Of a stretch of DNA of 64,000 nt, positions 1 to 11,597 are shown piece after piece. Numbering within the stretch: the stretch's first letter is position 1; every line of letters starts with the position of its first letter. This DNA is from Rehmannia glutinosa (Eukaryota > Streptophyta > Magnoliopsida > Lamiales > Orobanchaceae): contig CM071928.1 of assembly GCA_016081115.2 (NCBI GenBank), positions 57,481,950 through 57,545,949 of the forward strand, in the 5' to 3' direction. The position numbers and the translations under genes were made by a program. The notes beneath the pieces are model-generated. The model did not search any database, was not told the DNA's origin, and was given only the letters and a program-made list of their open reading frames with translations.

Positions 1-175
1 TGTAGGATTTTCAATGATTAGTTGAACATATGGTTTATCCCTAATTAACTAAATGTACTTTCCCTTAACTAATTGAGCGTAAGGTTTCCCTGATTAGTTG
101 AGCATAGGGTTTATCCTCGATTAATTTAATGTAGAATTTTTAATGATTAGTTGAGCATAGGGTTTATCCCCGAGT
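1..175. repeat. Imperfect ~128-bp direct repeat
   Basis: A segment beginning TGTAGGATTTTCAATGATTA at 1 is repeated from about 130 as TGTAGAATTTTTAATGATTA. The sub-motif TTGAGCATAGGGTTTATCC also occurs internally at about 101. Such tandem repeats are common in untranslated regions of large gypsy elements. Confidence 0.55.
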
Positions 176-1810
176 GAGTGGGAAATGGGCGCGGGGACCG
201 CTTTCCACCATGTGACGCTTGCGGCTAATTTTAATGTTCAAGGAAAAGGGCCTTCGGGCAAAATGTTCACGGTTCTAAATAACAAGGTCCATGCGACCCG
301 ATTAGAACAATGTGTTACCATTGTGAGCTCGCGTCTTAAGAACGTTTTTACTTAAAAGAAAGACATTATTTTAAGTATGAATGTGAAAGGTTTTTAAGTA
401 AATTAAATGTAAAGTCTTTCAAGGTATAAATGTAAGATATTGCATTAGGCATGCATTCATGCATGAGATTACTTGTTGAGCTCATTTAGCTCATTCCACG
501 AATGTTGAAATTTTTCCGATTAAGAATGCATAAGAGGAAGGAGATGGCCTGGCGCAGATGACTTCGGCGAACTCATGTCAATGGAATTCTTTTATTTTCA
601 AAGTTTGACTTTTAAGTTCATTAAACGTTAAATGTCATTTTATTTCTAGTACTAATGTTTTTGGACTAGTAGTTATCGATGTTAATTTAATTTTGCCGCA
701 AAGTTTTCAAACGAAGTAAGATTTTTATTATTCCGTATTTTAAACATTCTATTAAAGTATTTATTTTATTTTAATTGCTTATTTTCCGCATTAAAATTCA
801 AGTAAGCTAGAAAGGGCGCTACAACTCTAGAACTTGAAGTGGTATCTTTATTGAAACCAAGTGTGTGTGCAATTTTTTAAGATGATTTAAGGTCATTTTT
901 GTCTTAGCCTACTTAGCCTAAAAAGTCTACCTATGAACTCATGATTCCCTAGTTAGCCACTTTGAGCCTTAACTTTGTTTATTGTTAACCACATTTTGAG
1001 CTTAAAAATATTCTTTATCCCAAAAATTGAGCTTATAGAAAAGTTTATAATTAAGGGAGATGTGGTTTAATGTTAAAAAGAATGTTGGCAAAAGAGGGAT
1101 GAGAAGTGAATAGGTGAATGTTGAAGCTCCAAAAGAAATTGAAATCATAGAAAAGAATGAGAAAATTCGAGCAAGAAAAAAAAAGAAAAGAAAATTATGG
1201 AAAATATTGAGAAAAAAATTGAGAGCTTAAGGCAAAAGAGAGAAGGCAAGAATGGCCAAAGAATGAAAAAAAAGGAAAATGGGTGGAAGAAGAGTATGAA
1301 AAGAAAATAATTTGAAAGAATGTTTCTTTAGATGAAATGGGGTTGGTGAGTTGAAAGTTTGTGTGCTTTAAATTCTATTTGCTCAAAGTTGAGTAACTTT
1401 ATCCATATTTTTCCTCCCCTAACCAAAGAGCATACATTACAACTAAAGAAAAAGTCCTTTTTGATTCTTAAATTGTGCACACTTGAGTGGTAGAGATATT
1501 AGACGATTTGCAAGCCTATGATAGTTCTACTTCATTGAATTAATTCGAGCGTATACACTTTTTATTTACTTTGAGAGTTCAGTGGTACACTATTTCTTAT
1601 GAGTCGCGATATCAAATACCCGAATGAGTATTAATTATGCCGAATTTGCAATTGATAATTTTTTGATGATGAGTTACGTGTTTACTAAAGTGTTGATTTG
1701 ATTGAGATTATGTGTTTGTAGTGTTATTGTGTTGTTCTATCTACCCCATTGCATGTTGTTATTTTTCTTAGTTTGCTCGAGGACGAGCAATGGTTTAAGT
1801 TTGGGGGATT
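1..1810 (+). mobile_element. 3' internal region and polypurine tract of an Athila/Tat-like Ty3/gypsy element
   Basis: No intact ORF is seen. The stretch has the composition of the 3' untranslated part of Athila/Tat elements. It opens with an imperfect direct repeat (1-175), has a strongly purine-rich strand at about 1075-1340, and ends with the polypurine tract AAGTTTGGGGGA (about 1799-1809) immediately before an LTR that starts TGATGCC at 1811. A conserved-looking stretch around 940-1060 (CCCTAGTTAGCCACTTTGAG) recurs, as I remember it, in this lineage. The element extends leftwards out of the window. Assignment to Athila/Tat rests on the tract, the LTR termini and overall layout, not on a protein domain. 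Confidence 0.6.
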
Positions 1811-2243
1811 TGATGCCTGTAAAATATACGTGCATTTAGGAGCTTATTTTGGTACATATTCGATACATTTGCATGTATTTAGTGTTTTTAGTTGGTTTCC
1901 TTTGTTGGGCGTGATACTGCGTATTCTTGTGATTTTTACAGGAAACAGAGCTTAATTTGCAATGATATCGTAGGGCGGCCTGGACAAAAATGCCGAATGC
2001 AAAGAGACAATCAAATACGCAAATAAACCTACGAAGAACGTAAAGCATAGTCTTCCAAAGTGTAATAATACACGACCATGTATCTTGCCACTTTGTGATT
2101 TTACATGCCCGTGCGACTTGTTCGAGGGAAGAATTTCATAGATGAAATATACACGATCCAACTGTATATTAATACATGGTTGTGTGCTTTGTTCGTATCC
2201 AAAACAGAGATAGGAACAAGAAACACGACTTAACCGTAATAAT
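1811..2243 (+). mobile_element. 5' part of the Athila-like 3' LTR, interrupted by a solo LTR
   Basis: This starts TGATGCCTGTAAAATATACG right after the polypurine tract. It parallels the solo LTR 2244-11597 (for example 1869-1950 against 5364-5450) and stops at 2243, where that solo LTR starts. The last five bases ATAAT (2239-2243) recur at 11598-11602. The remainder of this LTR continues at 11598-12655, giving a total of about 1.49 kb once the insertion is ignored. Confidence 0.75.
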
Positions 2244-2799
2244 TGATACGTGTAAAATATATGTGCATTTATGGGCTTAATTTGATATACATATATATAT
2301 AGGGGAGGGTTATATAGGACCCCATATTATATGAGTACATGGGACTAAATGCGGACCACGATCTACCTATTAATGTTAATAAAATATATGGTAAAATCAA
2401 AATGGGGGCAAATTAGTCCACATAAAAAATAAGGGGTTGGCTAAATCTAGTAAATCTCTTGAAAATAGGAGAGTTACCCACAATTGGTGGCATCATTCAT
2501 TCAACCCACGTCGTAGTTGATTTCCAAATAAATTTGATGATATGTTTCCTTAACGAATTAGTAAATATTACGCAATGCAGACTTTGAGTTAATATTTGTT
2601 TGGAAATCAATCGCATGGTGAGTATGGAGAGCCCGTGATTTAGTAGTTGGTATTTAAACTAAGCAGAGTGCATTTGAATGGGATTTGGATTCTAAATCAC
2701 TATATATTTTGGGGAAATTCTTTCAACTTTAGCCACCACTCCATGTGCTAAATCTAGTAAATTCGTGAAATTTCGTCATTCCCATTTTTTTTTTTAAAA

Positions 2800-3776
2800 A
2801 TATTGCTTGATATGGTCAGAATGTTGCTTATATGTGCTTAAATACTTGCTTTCACGTATGCAAAATATTGCTTAGTTTTTACTGTGTTTTAAACTCTCAC
2901 ATTAATAATAGTTTGTTTGATAAGAACTATCATATTATGCAAAAATAAAAAACTTACACTTATATTGACTCTCGCTCATTCAATCGTTGTGCTTTTTTCA
3001 ATCCGTAAATTTGCTTGGGTGATACTAAAATGTTGCTTATGTATGCACAAATACTTGCTTGTATGTATTCAAATTTTTTATTATGTCCACATTTGTTCTA
3101 ACCAAGATTTTGCTTAACTATGGATAGAAGTTTTCTTACATGTGCATAACTATATGCTTATGTATATTCTCAATATTGCTTAATTATTTATTTTGTTTTA
3201 ATAAGTTGGGATTGCCCATGTATGCGCGCAAAGAAATGATTGAAATAACATCGGATTCATCTCCAACTAGATACCGAGAATGTGACGAAAATATGACTCC
3301 AAAAGAAGAAATGAATTTTGATAATTGTGGACAACGGAATACCATTTTAAAAATGATTCTTAATAAATAAAAAAAAAAAGTATGTGTTCGAAAATATGTT
3401 GTGATTTGCTTATTTATTTGTTTAATACTTTGCTTATTCACATATTACAAATTGCCTACGTGTGTTATTGTAATGCTTATTACTATTATGTACTCCTTAT
3501 ATCTAGTGTTGTAGTGCTTTTCGAGCACATAATTCAACATTCTTGCAAAATTTGGTTACTGCAGTCCCATATATTCAATTGCTTATTTGTGCGTAAAGTA
3601 TTGCTTGTGAAATGATGTTATGGTGCTGAAAAAGCAATTGAATTATGCTTACAATACCATCAAACCATGAAAATAATTGCTTACAAAGCAATTGAATTTT
3701 GCTTACAAAGCAATTGAATTTTGCTTACAAGGCAACTGAATTCTGCTTACAAAGCAATTGAATTATGCTTACAAAG
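2800..3776 (+). repeat. Dispersed TTGCTTA motif array (left arm)
   Basis: TTGCTTA/TTGCTTG-type heptamers recur at irregular spacing, for example near 2824, 2871, 3033, 3111, 3177, 3409, 3431, 3580 and 3603, and merge into a regular tandem array at 3689-3776. Nearly all are in this orientation in this arm. Confidence 0.7.
3689..3776 (+). repeat. 22-bp minisatellite, 4 units
   Basis: The unit CAATTGAATTTTGCTTACAA plus AG is repeated at 3689, 3711, 3733 and 3755 with one or two changes per copy. Degenerate half-units precede it at 3634 and 3673. Each unit contains the TGCTTA motif of the surrounding array. Confidence 0.9.
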
Positions 3777-4079
3777 ATCTAAAAACCATGAACATAAATA
3801 CGGGCACTAACTAGAAAACATTCCTATATCAACTACGCATGTACGTCAAAACCAACCATATTTAAAATGGCTATAAAATACTACAATATTCAACATTTTG
3901 ATCAAAAGTATTAAACAACAACGTTTTGTTGTGATCCTAACTCGATTTAGCAAACTCCTTCGCCCGTCCCAAAACCGACTCCCTCTGCTCGTTCATTACA
4001 TCTTTTGTCATTTCCAACAGAAAATCTATCAGAAAAAAAGACACTAGTCATTTATATAAAGCATTTATTAACAAACAAA

Positions 4080-4475
4080 ATTTTTGTAAGCATAAAAACC
4101 AACCAAGCATAAGCATAATATAACATATGTATAAGCAAAAATAAACTATAGATAAGCATAATTATCAATAACAATAAACAGGTTGAAAACATCAATAAGC
4201 AATCCCCCCAAATTTAGAAAAAACAATGTTAATACTAATTACCCCCTAAATTGAGAGCATAATATGAAACATAGATAAGCATAATAAAAAACATACATAA
4301 GCATAACTATCAACAACAATAAGCGTTGATAGCCTCGTCAAGCAATCTCCTGTACCGCCAACTTTGTTTTTTCAACTAGTAAAATTAGTAAATAAAAAAT
4401 AACAAAACCCACAATAGATCCTAATTATGCATTTAGAAGAACATAGATAAGCATTATTATGAAAATCAATAAGCA
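4080..4475 (-). repeat. Dispersed TAAGCA motif array (right arm, opposite orientation)
   Basis: ATAAGCATAA-type motifs recur near 4088, 4108, 4131, 4155, 4195, 4276, 4300, 4320, 4450 and 4470. They are the reverse complement of the left-arm motif, so the two arms form an opposed pair about a centre near 3.9-4.0 kb, as expected for subterminal transposase-binding repeats. Confidence 0.65.
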
Positions 4476-5325
4476 TTTGCACATACTTGAACAAAAACAT
4501 GATCGATTTAAACTCTATTTCCCGAAATTTTCATCGTGTTGTACAAAAACTAAAACCCAAAACACAACAATTTACGCCGACTAGAAAACAGAGAATTTTA
4601 AATACCCAAAACACAAAACTAAGATCAATACCATATCAATATCCTACAAAATACAACAATACACCCTAACAACCAACAAAATATAGAAACCACAATTATT
4701 TATGGTTCTATGTTTTTCAAAACAACAACAATAAAAAAAAACTACAAAAAAACAGAAATATAGCCATTGTCAAATGCTTGAGCAGAATCACTTCACCAAA
4801 AAATTCCCGAAAAAATGACAAAATACTAAGGAAAAATCAATTGCTTCACCTACAATGTGGGCGTCGATTTGCTGTCGCAAGATTTCTTCTAATGGGTTTT
4901 TCACAAAGATGTTGAGAAATCTTTAACACATATCTATGGAGATACTCTTCTGGTGGGGTTTCTCACAATAGCTATGGAGATTGGAGTTTTCATGAGATTG
5001 CAGTTTTTCTCAAAAATATGGAGACGTGTGAAAAGATTTGGAAGAGAAAAGATTTAGAAGAGAAAAGTCAAGAGAAAAGATTTGGAAGAGAAGACGTGTG
5101 AAAACCGTTGCCTAAATTGTAGCAATGTGAAAAGCCACTACCAAAAATAACTTCCCCCTAATAACTGATATAAGTAGTATTTACCAAAAAGTCCTTTTCT
5201 CTAATAATTAACCATTATAAAATGATAAAAAAAACTGTTTATCTAGACCATTTAAAAATTAAATCAATGCTCCGATTTGGTCTCACATACTCACTTAACT
5301 TAGGTGGACTCGTCAGATCCAAATC

Positions 5326-5360
<35 letters not shown>

Positions 5361-5361
5361 A
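5326..5361. repeat. (TA)n(TG)n microsatellite
   Basis: A TA run is followed by a TG run at the right junction of the nested element with the LTR; it matches the TA-rich left flank at 2287-2300. Confidence 0.85.
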
Positions 5362-8181
5362 TGCATTTGCACGCATATTTAGTGTATTTTACTTGGTTTC
5401 CTTAGAAAGGCATGATATCATGTGTATTCTTGTAATTTTTACAGAAACGGAGCTAGGATGAGAAGATATCGGTTAGAAAGCTCGGACAAGATTGACGAAT
5501 GCGAAGAGATGATCGAATATGCGAAGAAAAAGAAGAAAAACAAGCCACATGACCGGACCGTGTGAATTCACATGACGTGTAGATTGCACTCGTGTTTTTA
5601 CACGTTCGTGCGACTTGTTCGAGGGAAGAATTTTAGAGACAAAACACACGACTTTCCCGTGTTAAATTACACGATCGTGTGAATGGTTTGGTGCAAAAAC
5701 ATTGACAAAAACACATTACACGGCCAGACCGTGTGGATTCACATGGCCGTGTGAATTGTCTGGGTCTCAATTTGATTCCTAATCACGTCAGAACTCTACC
5801 AGTGATCTCTCAAAGCACCTATATAAAGGGAACCATGTCTGGACGAAATTATCACTTCATATCACATCATACAACATCAAATACATCAAAATACACTAAG
5901 GTTACACAAATCTATAGTCTTCTGAGAGAGGAGGGCAAATCTACAAAGAACACCACAAGGCCTTTCGCATATACTTAAGCGTAAGGGTTCAAGGTTGGAA
6001 AAAGGATTCATCGACAAGAAGGGTTCTATCTTTCTTAGTTTAGATCTCTTGTTTGTACTTTAAAGATGTGAAACTATTTGATTTCAACTTTGTCTATGAA
6101 TTTGTTATCAAATATGTTGGGCTAATCATTCGATCCTAGGCATAATTAAAAGCGTGGATTCATGTTAAATGTAAATTGATTGTTTTCTTAATTGGTTTAT
6201 GTGAATTTGAATGCCTAATTCTTGTAGATTATCTAATCAATAATTTTCATGTCATATTTGTTAGTTTATAATTCAAGAGATGAGTTCTAACGAAAAAAAA
6301 ATCGAGTTCAGACATAAACGGGTGTAACGTGTCGAGAGACCTACAACTATTTGTGGGGAGTACTTCAATTCAAAGATCTTTTGGAGTTAATAATAAATGT
6401 AACGTGTCGGGAGACCTACAATTGTTATTAATCAATTGTTTTATGCGCCACTCGGGAGGGGGAATAAACTAATTTAGGAATTGAACCCATCGAAATACAT
6501 AGTTTTGATAAACATTAATTGGATTTTTAATATTGGAGAAGCATGTTGAGAATGTTCCTAGGGTTGCTTTCGTATTTGTTGAAAACTTGTGGAGTTCGGG
6601 TTTTTACAAATTTAAATATTTTACTTGTTAATTTAGGATTATTTTCGATAATACTTTTGTGATTTTTGACCACTTCAATAAAATTGGAATACAATATTTA
6701 CTATAGCCTAACGGCATGATTGGTATGCGGGAATGAGGCGGGAATGGAATGGGCATTCCCAAACTCATTCACATTCACATGATTGGTATATTTTAAGACA
6801 TGGAATGGTCATTCCCGGGAATAAGTATACCATGACTATGCTATAGGATTAGCCATACCCTCCCACCCCCATGGTTTTACGTATTCCCAATCCTCCCGGA
6901 ATAAGTTTATATTTTTATTTGACAAAAATATCCTCAATTATATTTTCTTTTGACAAAAATATCCTCATATACTTGTAAACCCTACAAATCGTTTTTCTTC
7001 CTTCAATCTTCACATCGTCTTCTCACAGTTCCGCACTTCTCGTTTTCTTCTCGGCCAGGTAACTTTTCTTCTCTTTTCTTTCACGAATTTATCAATTTTA
7101 CAAAAATAAATTTACGGTTTGTCATAATTTTTGCAAGTTGTTCGGTCGAATTCATTTGGACAAGAAAACATGAATAGTTGTTTGGAATCAAACTTTTGAA
7201 AAATAATTGTTCTTGGTCCGACTATCATTAATCGTTCCCTGTGTTAGTGTATACGCTTTTGTTGGATTGTTTAATTGCTCCGCCTATTTTCATATTTGAA
7301 GATTTTGAATTGTTTTAATTGCTCCGGCTTATTTTCATATTTAAAGGTTTTAGATTGTTTTAATTGCTCGTCTATTTTCATATTTGAAAGGATTGAAACA
7401 AAATTTGAAGGGCAATAAAAAACACAATATTTAGGGTTTTGATTCTTTGGAGTAAGGCCTTTTGAGATTTAGTTTTTAAGAAGAAACCCATTAACAAAAA
7501 TTAATAATCATCCGATTCTCGTAATGTATAATGTAAAGAATCGAGCTTAAGCCTTGAGGTGTAATTCGAGAATTTGATTACACGTGTTACGTTTCTGGTG
7601 GTTTCTTGGGAAACAGAGTTGATAACCTTGAAAATTCTATCTCGGTTTTATTAGAATATAACTTGCCATGATTTAGAGAAATTTCCTTTTTCCAACTATT
7701 TAATTGGTCAATTTTTTGAAGTGTTGCACTACAAAATGTATTAATGGATACATAATGACATATGTTTGGTGGAAGCATGCTCTTAACTATCCGATGCCAT
7801 CCGTAAGTTGTATAACTGTGATGAGGGTTGTTTGGAGTGTAATTTCGGAAATAGGTTTTTAGATAAATTCGATTCATTTTATTGTGTTGGGTTTGCTTCT
7901 TGCATGTTAATCTTGTAAACTTATGATGGCGATATTGTTCACCTATTGATTTTGTCAAATTCCCGATGATCAATTTGGCCTTAATCCATTGCGATTTAAT
8001 TTTAAACTTTTCTTATTGATCCTTTTGATTACCTATGTAATTATGTAATTTGTTGATTGTTAATCCTAGTGATGGACTAATGACTTGAGCGGGACTGATT
8101 TATATTTTTTATTATATTTGCGATTATGGCAAGATTAAGTTTAGCAACAAGAAAATTAGCAAGGAGAAAAAATACATAGCA

Positions 8182-9351
8182 ATGTTGTCATATTGGTTGA
8201 GCATAATGCAATTAGTAAACCGGTTTTGGCTTATTGTTCTTAATTTAATAAAATATTATAACAAACCTACTAGTATAAGACCGGTGTATCAATATAATTT
8301 TTATGAGAGGAGAAAGTATATTCAAAAAATAATATATGCGAGTGATAGTACATGCAAAAACGTAACGAGAATGAATAGCAAGCTTTTGTTCGCTTATGCT
8401 CTAGACTTGAAGCAACTGGAATAGTATCTTCAACCAAAAATATGTTATTGGATGAACAAGTTGCTATGATGGCGGTGCATATTTTGGCTCATCACCAAAA
8501 GCGAGAGAATTATAAATGTGAATTTTGAACGCGTCCGGGAAACAATTAGTAGGCACTTTAGACAGTCATAAATGCTATTATTAGAAATTCAAGGAGAATT
8601 ACTTAAAAACCCGAGGCAAGTGCGGATAATTCTGCTGCATTTACGATGGAAATGGTTCAAGGTATGTTATTTAATTTATAAGTAAACTAATTTATACATA
8701 TAACAAATGTAATTATTCCAATCTTATCATAATAGGGGTGCTTAGAGCTCTAGATGGTACCCATATCAAGGTTCGAGTGCCTGCAGAAGACAAACCTCGA
8801 TATCGAACGCGTAAAAATGAAATTGCTACAAATGTATTAGGAGTGTGCTCCCAATATATGCAATTTATATACGTATTACCAGGGTGGGAAGGATCAACGG
8901 TGATGGTAGAGTGTTAAGAGATGCAATAAGTAGGAGAAATGGGTTAGTGGTTCCTCATGGTAAGATTCATAAATATTAAAATATATATATATATATATAA
9001 ATAAATATCATATGAATAGATTAAACTAACTCATGATTATTAAATAATTTCAAAGGTACATATTATCTTGTGGATTTGGGTATACAAATGGTGAAGGGTT
9101 TCTTGCACCATTTCGAGGTCAAAGATATCATTTGAATGATTGGAGCGATAGACACCAACCTACCACTGCCGAAGAATTCTTTAATATGAAGCATTCTTCT
9201 GCGAGAAACATAATAGAGAGGTTGTTTGGCTTGATAAAGAGTCGTTGGGGAATCTTGAGAAGCTCTTCATATTATCCAATAAAAATTCAAAATCGCATCA
9301 TCATGACATGCTGTTTACTTCACAATTATATAAGGCAAGAAATGGGTGGTT

Positions 9352-9385
<34 letters not shown>

Positions 9386-9542
9386 ACAAGATGAAGGAGG
9401 GCAACACCAAAATAATAATGAAATTGATGAGGATGAAGAACCTGTTACTACGACTGAAACTTCTAATGAATGGACAACTTTTAGAAAAGATCTTGCAACT
9501 GACATGTTCAACACTTGGAGAGCTCATAGAAATTCTAGATAA
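8182..9542 (+). pseudogene. PIF/Harbinger DDE transposase, degenerate
   Basis: In the family this is the cut-and-paste nuclease that moves the element. An N-terminal helical stretch (8182-8424, including YASDSTCKNVTRMN) is followed after a frameshift by LDEQVAMMAVHILAHHQKRE. The catalytic segments follow: LDGTHIKVRVPA (first Asp, ~8750), DGRVLRDAI after another frameshift (~8905), and VDLGYTNGEGFLAPFRG (~9070). The C-terminal part, with RNIIERLFGLIKSRWGIL (catalytic Glu, ~9215), is the longest open stretch (9132-9542). Introns with good signals lie at 8662-8735 and 8960-9055. The C-terminus is acidic with a microsatellite-encoded Asp run. Several frameshifts and a stop make it non-functional. 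Confidence 0.88.
9352..9382 (+). repeat. (GAT)n microsatellite in the transposase reading frame
   Basis: About ten GAT triplets encode a run of Asp in the acidic C-terminal tail of the Harbinger transposase. Confidence 0.9.
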
Positions 9543-9789
9543 CTTCTTGTGTTTATCAGTCAAAAGTTTTTAATTTAATATTTTATTGATGATTCTTATA
9601 TTATTTTTGTAAATGAAAGCTGATTGGTGCTTAAATAACATGGATGTTCGACATTTTTTCATGATTGTTATTGATTTAGCTATTTTATGCCTTTAGTTTT
9701 CGATCATGTCATAACATTTTTTAAATATTTGTATTGATCTAGTTATTACTTATTGTCATCTCGTATATCAATATCTCGTGTTTTAAAGA

Positions 9790-10770
9790 ATGGAAACAAC
9801 GCAAGATATAAGAGGTCGTGGTAAGAACAAGAGAAAATGGAAGCATGAGGAAGACACGAGGCTTGTTGAGACACTTCTTGACATGGTGAATCTTGGCATG
9901 TATAAAGTGAAAATGGTTTTAAACCTGGCTACTTGAACTATGTTGAAGACAAGATGCAAACCTCTTTGCCTAACTCGGTCTAAAGGCTAAACCACATATT
10001 GAGTCGAGAATTAAGACCTTAAAGAGAGATTTTCATATTGTATATGACATGCTAAATGGCCCCAATACAAGTGGTTTTGGTATGGATCCGATCAAGAAAT
10101 GTATTACAAATTGAAAAGGTCAGTATGGGATTCATATCTTGAGGTTTGCATATCTAACTAGTTAAATATATGCTCATGTTAAATATAATATAACTATATG
10201 AAATACTCATATTGAGATTTAACTTTTGCAGAGTCATCCTACACATGCAAGTTGGCAAAACAAACCATTCCCATTTTATGACGATTTAATTACTATTTTT
10301 GGAAAAGATCGTGCAACAGGAATAAATGCCAAGGTCCTACCGATATGATGGAGGAGATACAAAGAGAAGAAACCAACAATGATACTAATAATGGTGTTGA
10401 GCCAACAAATGGAGATGGTCTTGACGACTTAGATGCTTCTTTTTCATTTTCTCCTTTGCAATATCCACGATCCGAAGTGAGTCACAATCAAAAGAAAAGA
10501 AAGTGAAGTGTTGATAACTTGACAATTATGGCAGATATCAAAGAAGCGACTTCAATTATCGGAAGTGAAATTGCAAAAGCTAGTCAAGTTTTTGGAAAAG
10601 CTATTGGAGTTGATGTTGAAATTTTAAAAGAGACAAAAATTTGATTCCGAGATAAGGAAGATCCCCAATCTTCTTGTAGGGAAATTATCAAAGCGGTGTG
10701 CCATATAGCTCGATCGCATGAGTTAACCGACGTATTTTTAGCATGATTGAAGAAGGAAAGAGAGAGCGTT
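9790..10770 (+). pseudogene. Harbinger ORF2, Myb/SANT-like DNA-binding protein, degenerate
   Basis: The ATG at 9790 opens METTQDIRGRGKNKRKWKHE, the start of a Myb/SANT-like domain (KRKW..EED..LVE.LLDMVN). After a frameshift the text continues with ENGFKPGYLNYVEDKMQTSL and then a segment containing PHIESRIKTLKRDFHIVYDM, as in plant Harbinger accessory proteins. In characterised Harbinger systems this protein imports the transposase into the nucleus and helps it bind the termini. An intron-like interruption is visible near 10145-10230. The C-terminal part (10320-10770) is Asn/Asp-rich and then basic. Frameshifts are evident, so I treat it as a dead copy. Confidence 0.8.
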
Positions 10771-11597
10771 AGTTAAATCTATTCTACGTGGTGATATTTG
10801 AAGTTTTTCTCGCTACATAAGTATTTATAATAGGTTGTTAATTATTATAAATATTCGGACTCTTTTATTTTTGGCAAATGAGACATTGATAAATGTGTTG
10901 GTTATTTAAATATTTAATTGGAATCTTTTGGTTGTTATGGTTTTTATCTTTATTTTCCTACAATTTGTAATTATCCTTTACCTTCAAAATATGCCATGAA
11001 CGAGTAAAATGAAACATGTAGACTCATGATATTTTACGAATCTCATATACCAATATGAATGTGTTGTTATTATCTATTAAAGCAATTTTCATCAAAACAT
11101 TCTTGTTTCATCATAAGTTTATTGTTTCCAATAATACAATTTGTTAATTCATCTAAATAAGTTGTCTCATTTACTTTTTTAAAGATTATTAATAATTTAA
11201 TGAAAAAATTAATAAAATTTTGAATAAAGTTAAAAATATAGTTAAAACATTTTTTACAAAATTCTACTAAAGGGTAATTTTGTCATTGAAAAAAATTCAT
11301 TACATTCCCATCATTTTTTTAACTTACCAATCGTGAGATTGGAATCAAATGGGATTAACTATTCCATTCCTTTCTCATTCCTTGTTGATACCAATCATAA
11401 GAAAATGTATAATTGTATCATTTCATTCCCTTTGTTATTCCATTCCTAAACTCATTCCATTACCACATAATTCCATTCCATCATACCAATCATGCCGTAA
11501 GTGTTTCATATTCAATCCCTAAGGAATACGACCTTGCTCGCTACTATCTACTAGCTATGTTGTACACTTGCGTTTAGTAAAAAGATTTTCACGATCA

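Larger units (their letters stand above)
2301..5325. mobile_element. Unclassified non-coding DNA transposon with opposed subterminal arrays
   Basis: The sequence interrupts an LTR that is otherwise colinear with 1811-2243; the flanks on both sides are TA-rich, so the duplication cannot be read. The left end begins AGGGGAGGGTTATATAGGAC. The reverse complement of the right end aligns imperfectly with it (left 2318-2359 against right about 5262-5310; shared core TGAGTA..TG.GAC.AAAT), suggesting degenerate terminal inverted repeats. No protein-coding ORF is recognisable. The left half is full of TTGCTTA (2805-3780) and the right half full of its complement TAAGCA (4080-4480). The Mutator or hAT superfamily is possible, but the family is unknown to me. 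Confidence 0.55.
6712..11497 (+). mobile_element. PIF/Harbinger transposon with two decayed genes
   Basis: The terminal inverted repeats CGGCATGATTGGTATG (6712) and CATACCAATCATGCCG (ending 11497) are flanked by TAA at 6709-6711 and 11498-11500, the 3-bp TWA-type duplication of PIF/Harbinger. Joining the flanks restores colinearity with the sister LTR around 12530-12570. Inside are a DDE transposase pseudogene (8182-9542) and a Myb/SANT-like accessory gene (9790-about 10770), both on the + strand. This two-gene layout is typical of autonomous Harbinger elements. 6900-8180 holds an AT-rich leader with a plausible untranslated exon and splice donor near 7060; 10770-11497 holds no gene. Confidence 0.92.
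2244..11597 (+). mobile_element. Solo LTR (Athila-like) nested in a sister LTR, itself carrying two DNA transposons
   Basis: It starts TGATACGTGTAAAATATATG and ends TTTTCACGATCA. Both ends match those of the surrounding LTR (1811 and 12655). ATAAT flanks it on both sides (2239-2243 and 11598-11602), a clean 5-bp target-site duplication, so this is a solo LTR that inserted into a relative. Without its two nested elements (2301-5325 and 6712-11497) it is about 1.5 kb, the same size as the host LTR. A TATA-like CTATATAAAG lies at about 5819-5828, with a transcribed-leader-like sequence after it that is shared with 11670 onward. Confidence 0.8.

Noticed and set aside
1749..1955. Open frame containing LLEDEQWFKFGG
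   Set aside because: It reads through the polypurine tract and LTR start of a gypsy element; the peptide is a by-product of that conserved DNA.
3600..3780. CRISPR-like regular repeats
   Set aside because: Units are contiguous without spacers, in plant nuclear DNA and inside a transposon; this is a minisatellite.
5733..5978. 81-codon frame in the solo LTR
   Set aside because: It overlaps the LTR TATA/R region and is not conserved in the sister LTR at 11600-11840.
7587..7973. 128-codon minus-strand frame inside the Harbinger element
   Set aside because: No recognisable domain, opposite to the transposase genes, and AT-rich composition gives such frames by chance.
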